In this document: positions 63,161 to 64,000 of the stretch, piece by piece
Layout: each line of letters starts with the position of its first letter
How positions within the stretch are numbered: the stretch's first letter is position 1
Assembly (NCBI RefSeq): GCF_040954835.1
Contig: NC_090712.1
Coordinates: 9,636,784 to 9,700,783 of the forward strand
Direction of reading: 5' to 3'
Source: Lepisosteus oculatus
Taxonomy: Eukaryota > Chordata > Actinopteri > Semionotiformes > Lepisosteidae
DNA length: 64,000 nt
Position numbers and translations under genes: made by a program
The notes under the pieces: model-generated
The model's database searches: none
What the model was told of the DNA's origin: nothing
The model's input: the letters and a program-made list of their open reading frames with translations, nothing else

Positions 63161-64000
63161 TAATCAGGCTATTTCGTTTTGACTTTTCCACTTAAACTGT
63201 TCTGGTGTAAAAATTCGGTGCTCTCCAGGTCACTACTGTAAATTGAAAGTATTTAATAGAATTATCTGGTTAGTTTAAAAAAGTTGTATAGTCATTAAGT
63301 GCATCCAAATTCCTGAACACTGCTCTAAAGAAATTATAAATTAACTGATCACTGGTATAAAACAGTAGTGCCCTTGAAAGAAGTTGATAAACAAATTAGT
63401 TCCACACATTAGTTCTTTTAAGTCTAACTGCAGTTATTGCAAAACTTGCTGTTAATCTCCATTATCAGCACTGAAAGCACTTTATGTGGCAAGTATACAC
63501 AATGTGTTAATTACTGTACATTACCAAGCTTAGTTTAAAAAAGGTCATTTCTTTGAAACCCAGAAATAGGCACAACAGATTGAAGAGAAGGACTTGGAGG
63601 GTCTTTTCATCTCTATTTCATCTCATTTAAACATACAAAAGGATGTCTCTTTTTAATGTTTTATAGTATTGCTCTATGAACATTAAACCTCATAAGAAAG
63701 TAAATATTTTCAAAAAAGGAAAATACAGAAGCTACCTAGTCCACATTCGCTTTTAAGACAGATAAACTAATTTCTAAAATCTGCTTCAGCAAATACAAAA
63801 AGGAAGATTGTAGTTACTGAGACTCCGTGAGAAACTGAGAAACTGAGAAACCGCTTTTTCCGAAACTGTACAGGCTTTAGGACTGCAAAAATGAAAGGCC
63901 TTTCCCATTTCAAAAGAAACAGAAAACTCCTCTAAGAATAAGGAATTAAAAAAGGAGTTTCTTTAGATGATGATATAAGACAACATGAAAATAAATGTAA

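Larger units (their letters stand above)
44393..64000 (-). other. COMMD1: COMMD1 last intron (continues beyond window)
   Basis: No exon matching the COMMD1 middle region was found to the end of the window. The stretch holds CR1, Penelope-like, SINE, LTR and LINE remnants listed separately; between them (46-48.8, 50.1-56.3, 57-58.6 kb) nothing recognisable is seen. COMMD1 also has very large introns in mammals. Confidence 0.55.

Overview
This 64 kb window is vertebrate nuclear DNA, most likely from a ray-finned fish. It is AT-rich and almost wholly non-coding, with introns and many short retroelement copies. Those copies include CR1 and L2-like LINE pieces, Penelope-like ends, a 5S-rRNA-derived SINE family and tRNA-derived SINEs of the kinds common in fish. 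The mixture of CR1, Penelope and 5S-SINE hints at an early-branching lineage (gar, bowfin, sturgeon or basal teleost type), but that is inference.

Three genes can be supported, all on the minus strand. (1) 6.9-17.2 kb holds an 11-exon gene for a predicted type I membrane protein of about 947 residues. Its order is signal peptide, Cys-containing N-terminal segment, CUB domain, long Ser/Thr/Pro/Glu-rich stalk, an unassigned ectodomain with a furin-like site, a calcium-binding EGF domain, a transmembrane helix and a tail of about 80 residues. I do not recognise its name. (2) 23.4-24.6 kb is the single coding exon of B3GNT2, a poly-N-acetyllactosamine-synthesising glycosyltransferase (399 aa). 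(3) 44.3-44.4 kb is the last coding exon of COMMD1; its earlier exons are not in the window and should lie beyond 64 kb. COMMD1 followed by B3GNT2 in the same orientation is the order on human 2p15. Where mammals have TMEM17 after B3GNT2, this window has the CUB/EGF receptor gene.

Layout: 1-6.9 kb is intergenic, with a 5S-SINE and an L2-like LINE 3' end. 6.9-17.2 kb is the receptor gene, with a tRNA-SINE, a 5S-SINE, a CR1 piece and another SINE in its introns. 17.2-23.4 kb is intergenic plus the B3GNT2 3' UTR. 24.6 kb to about 35 kb is probably the B3GNT2 5' intron, ending in a CpG-elevated, promoter-like stretch. 35.8-36.8 kb has broken coding-like frames of unknown identity. 44.4-64 kb is COMMD1 intron, with CR1, Penelope-like, SINE and LTR remnants.

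The most interesting items are the receptor gene, the broken coding-like region at 35.8-36.8 kb, and three decayed hammerhead-ribozyme-like motifs in Penelope-like repeats, one inside a perfect 26-bp inverted repeat.
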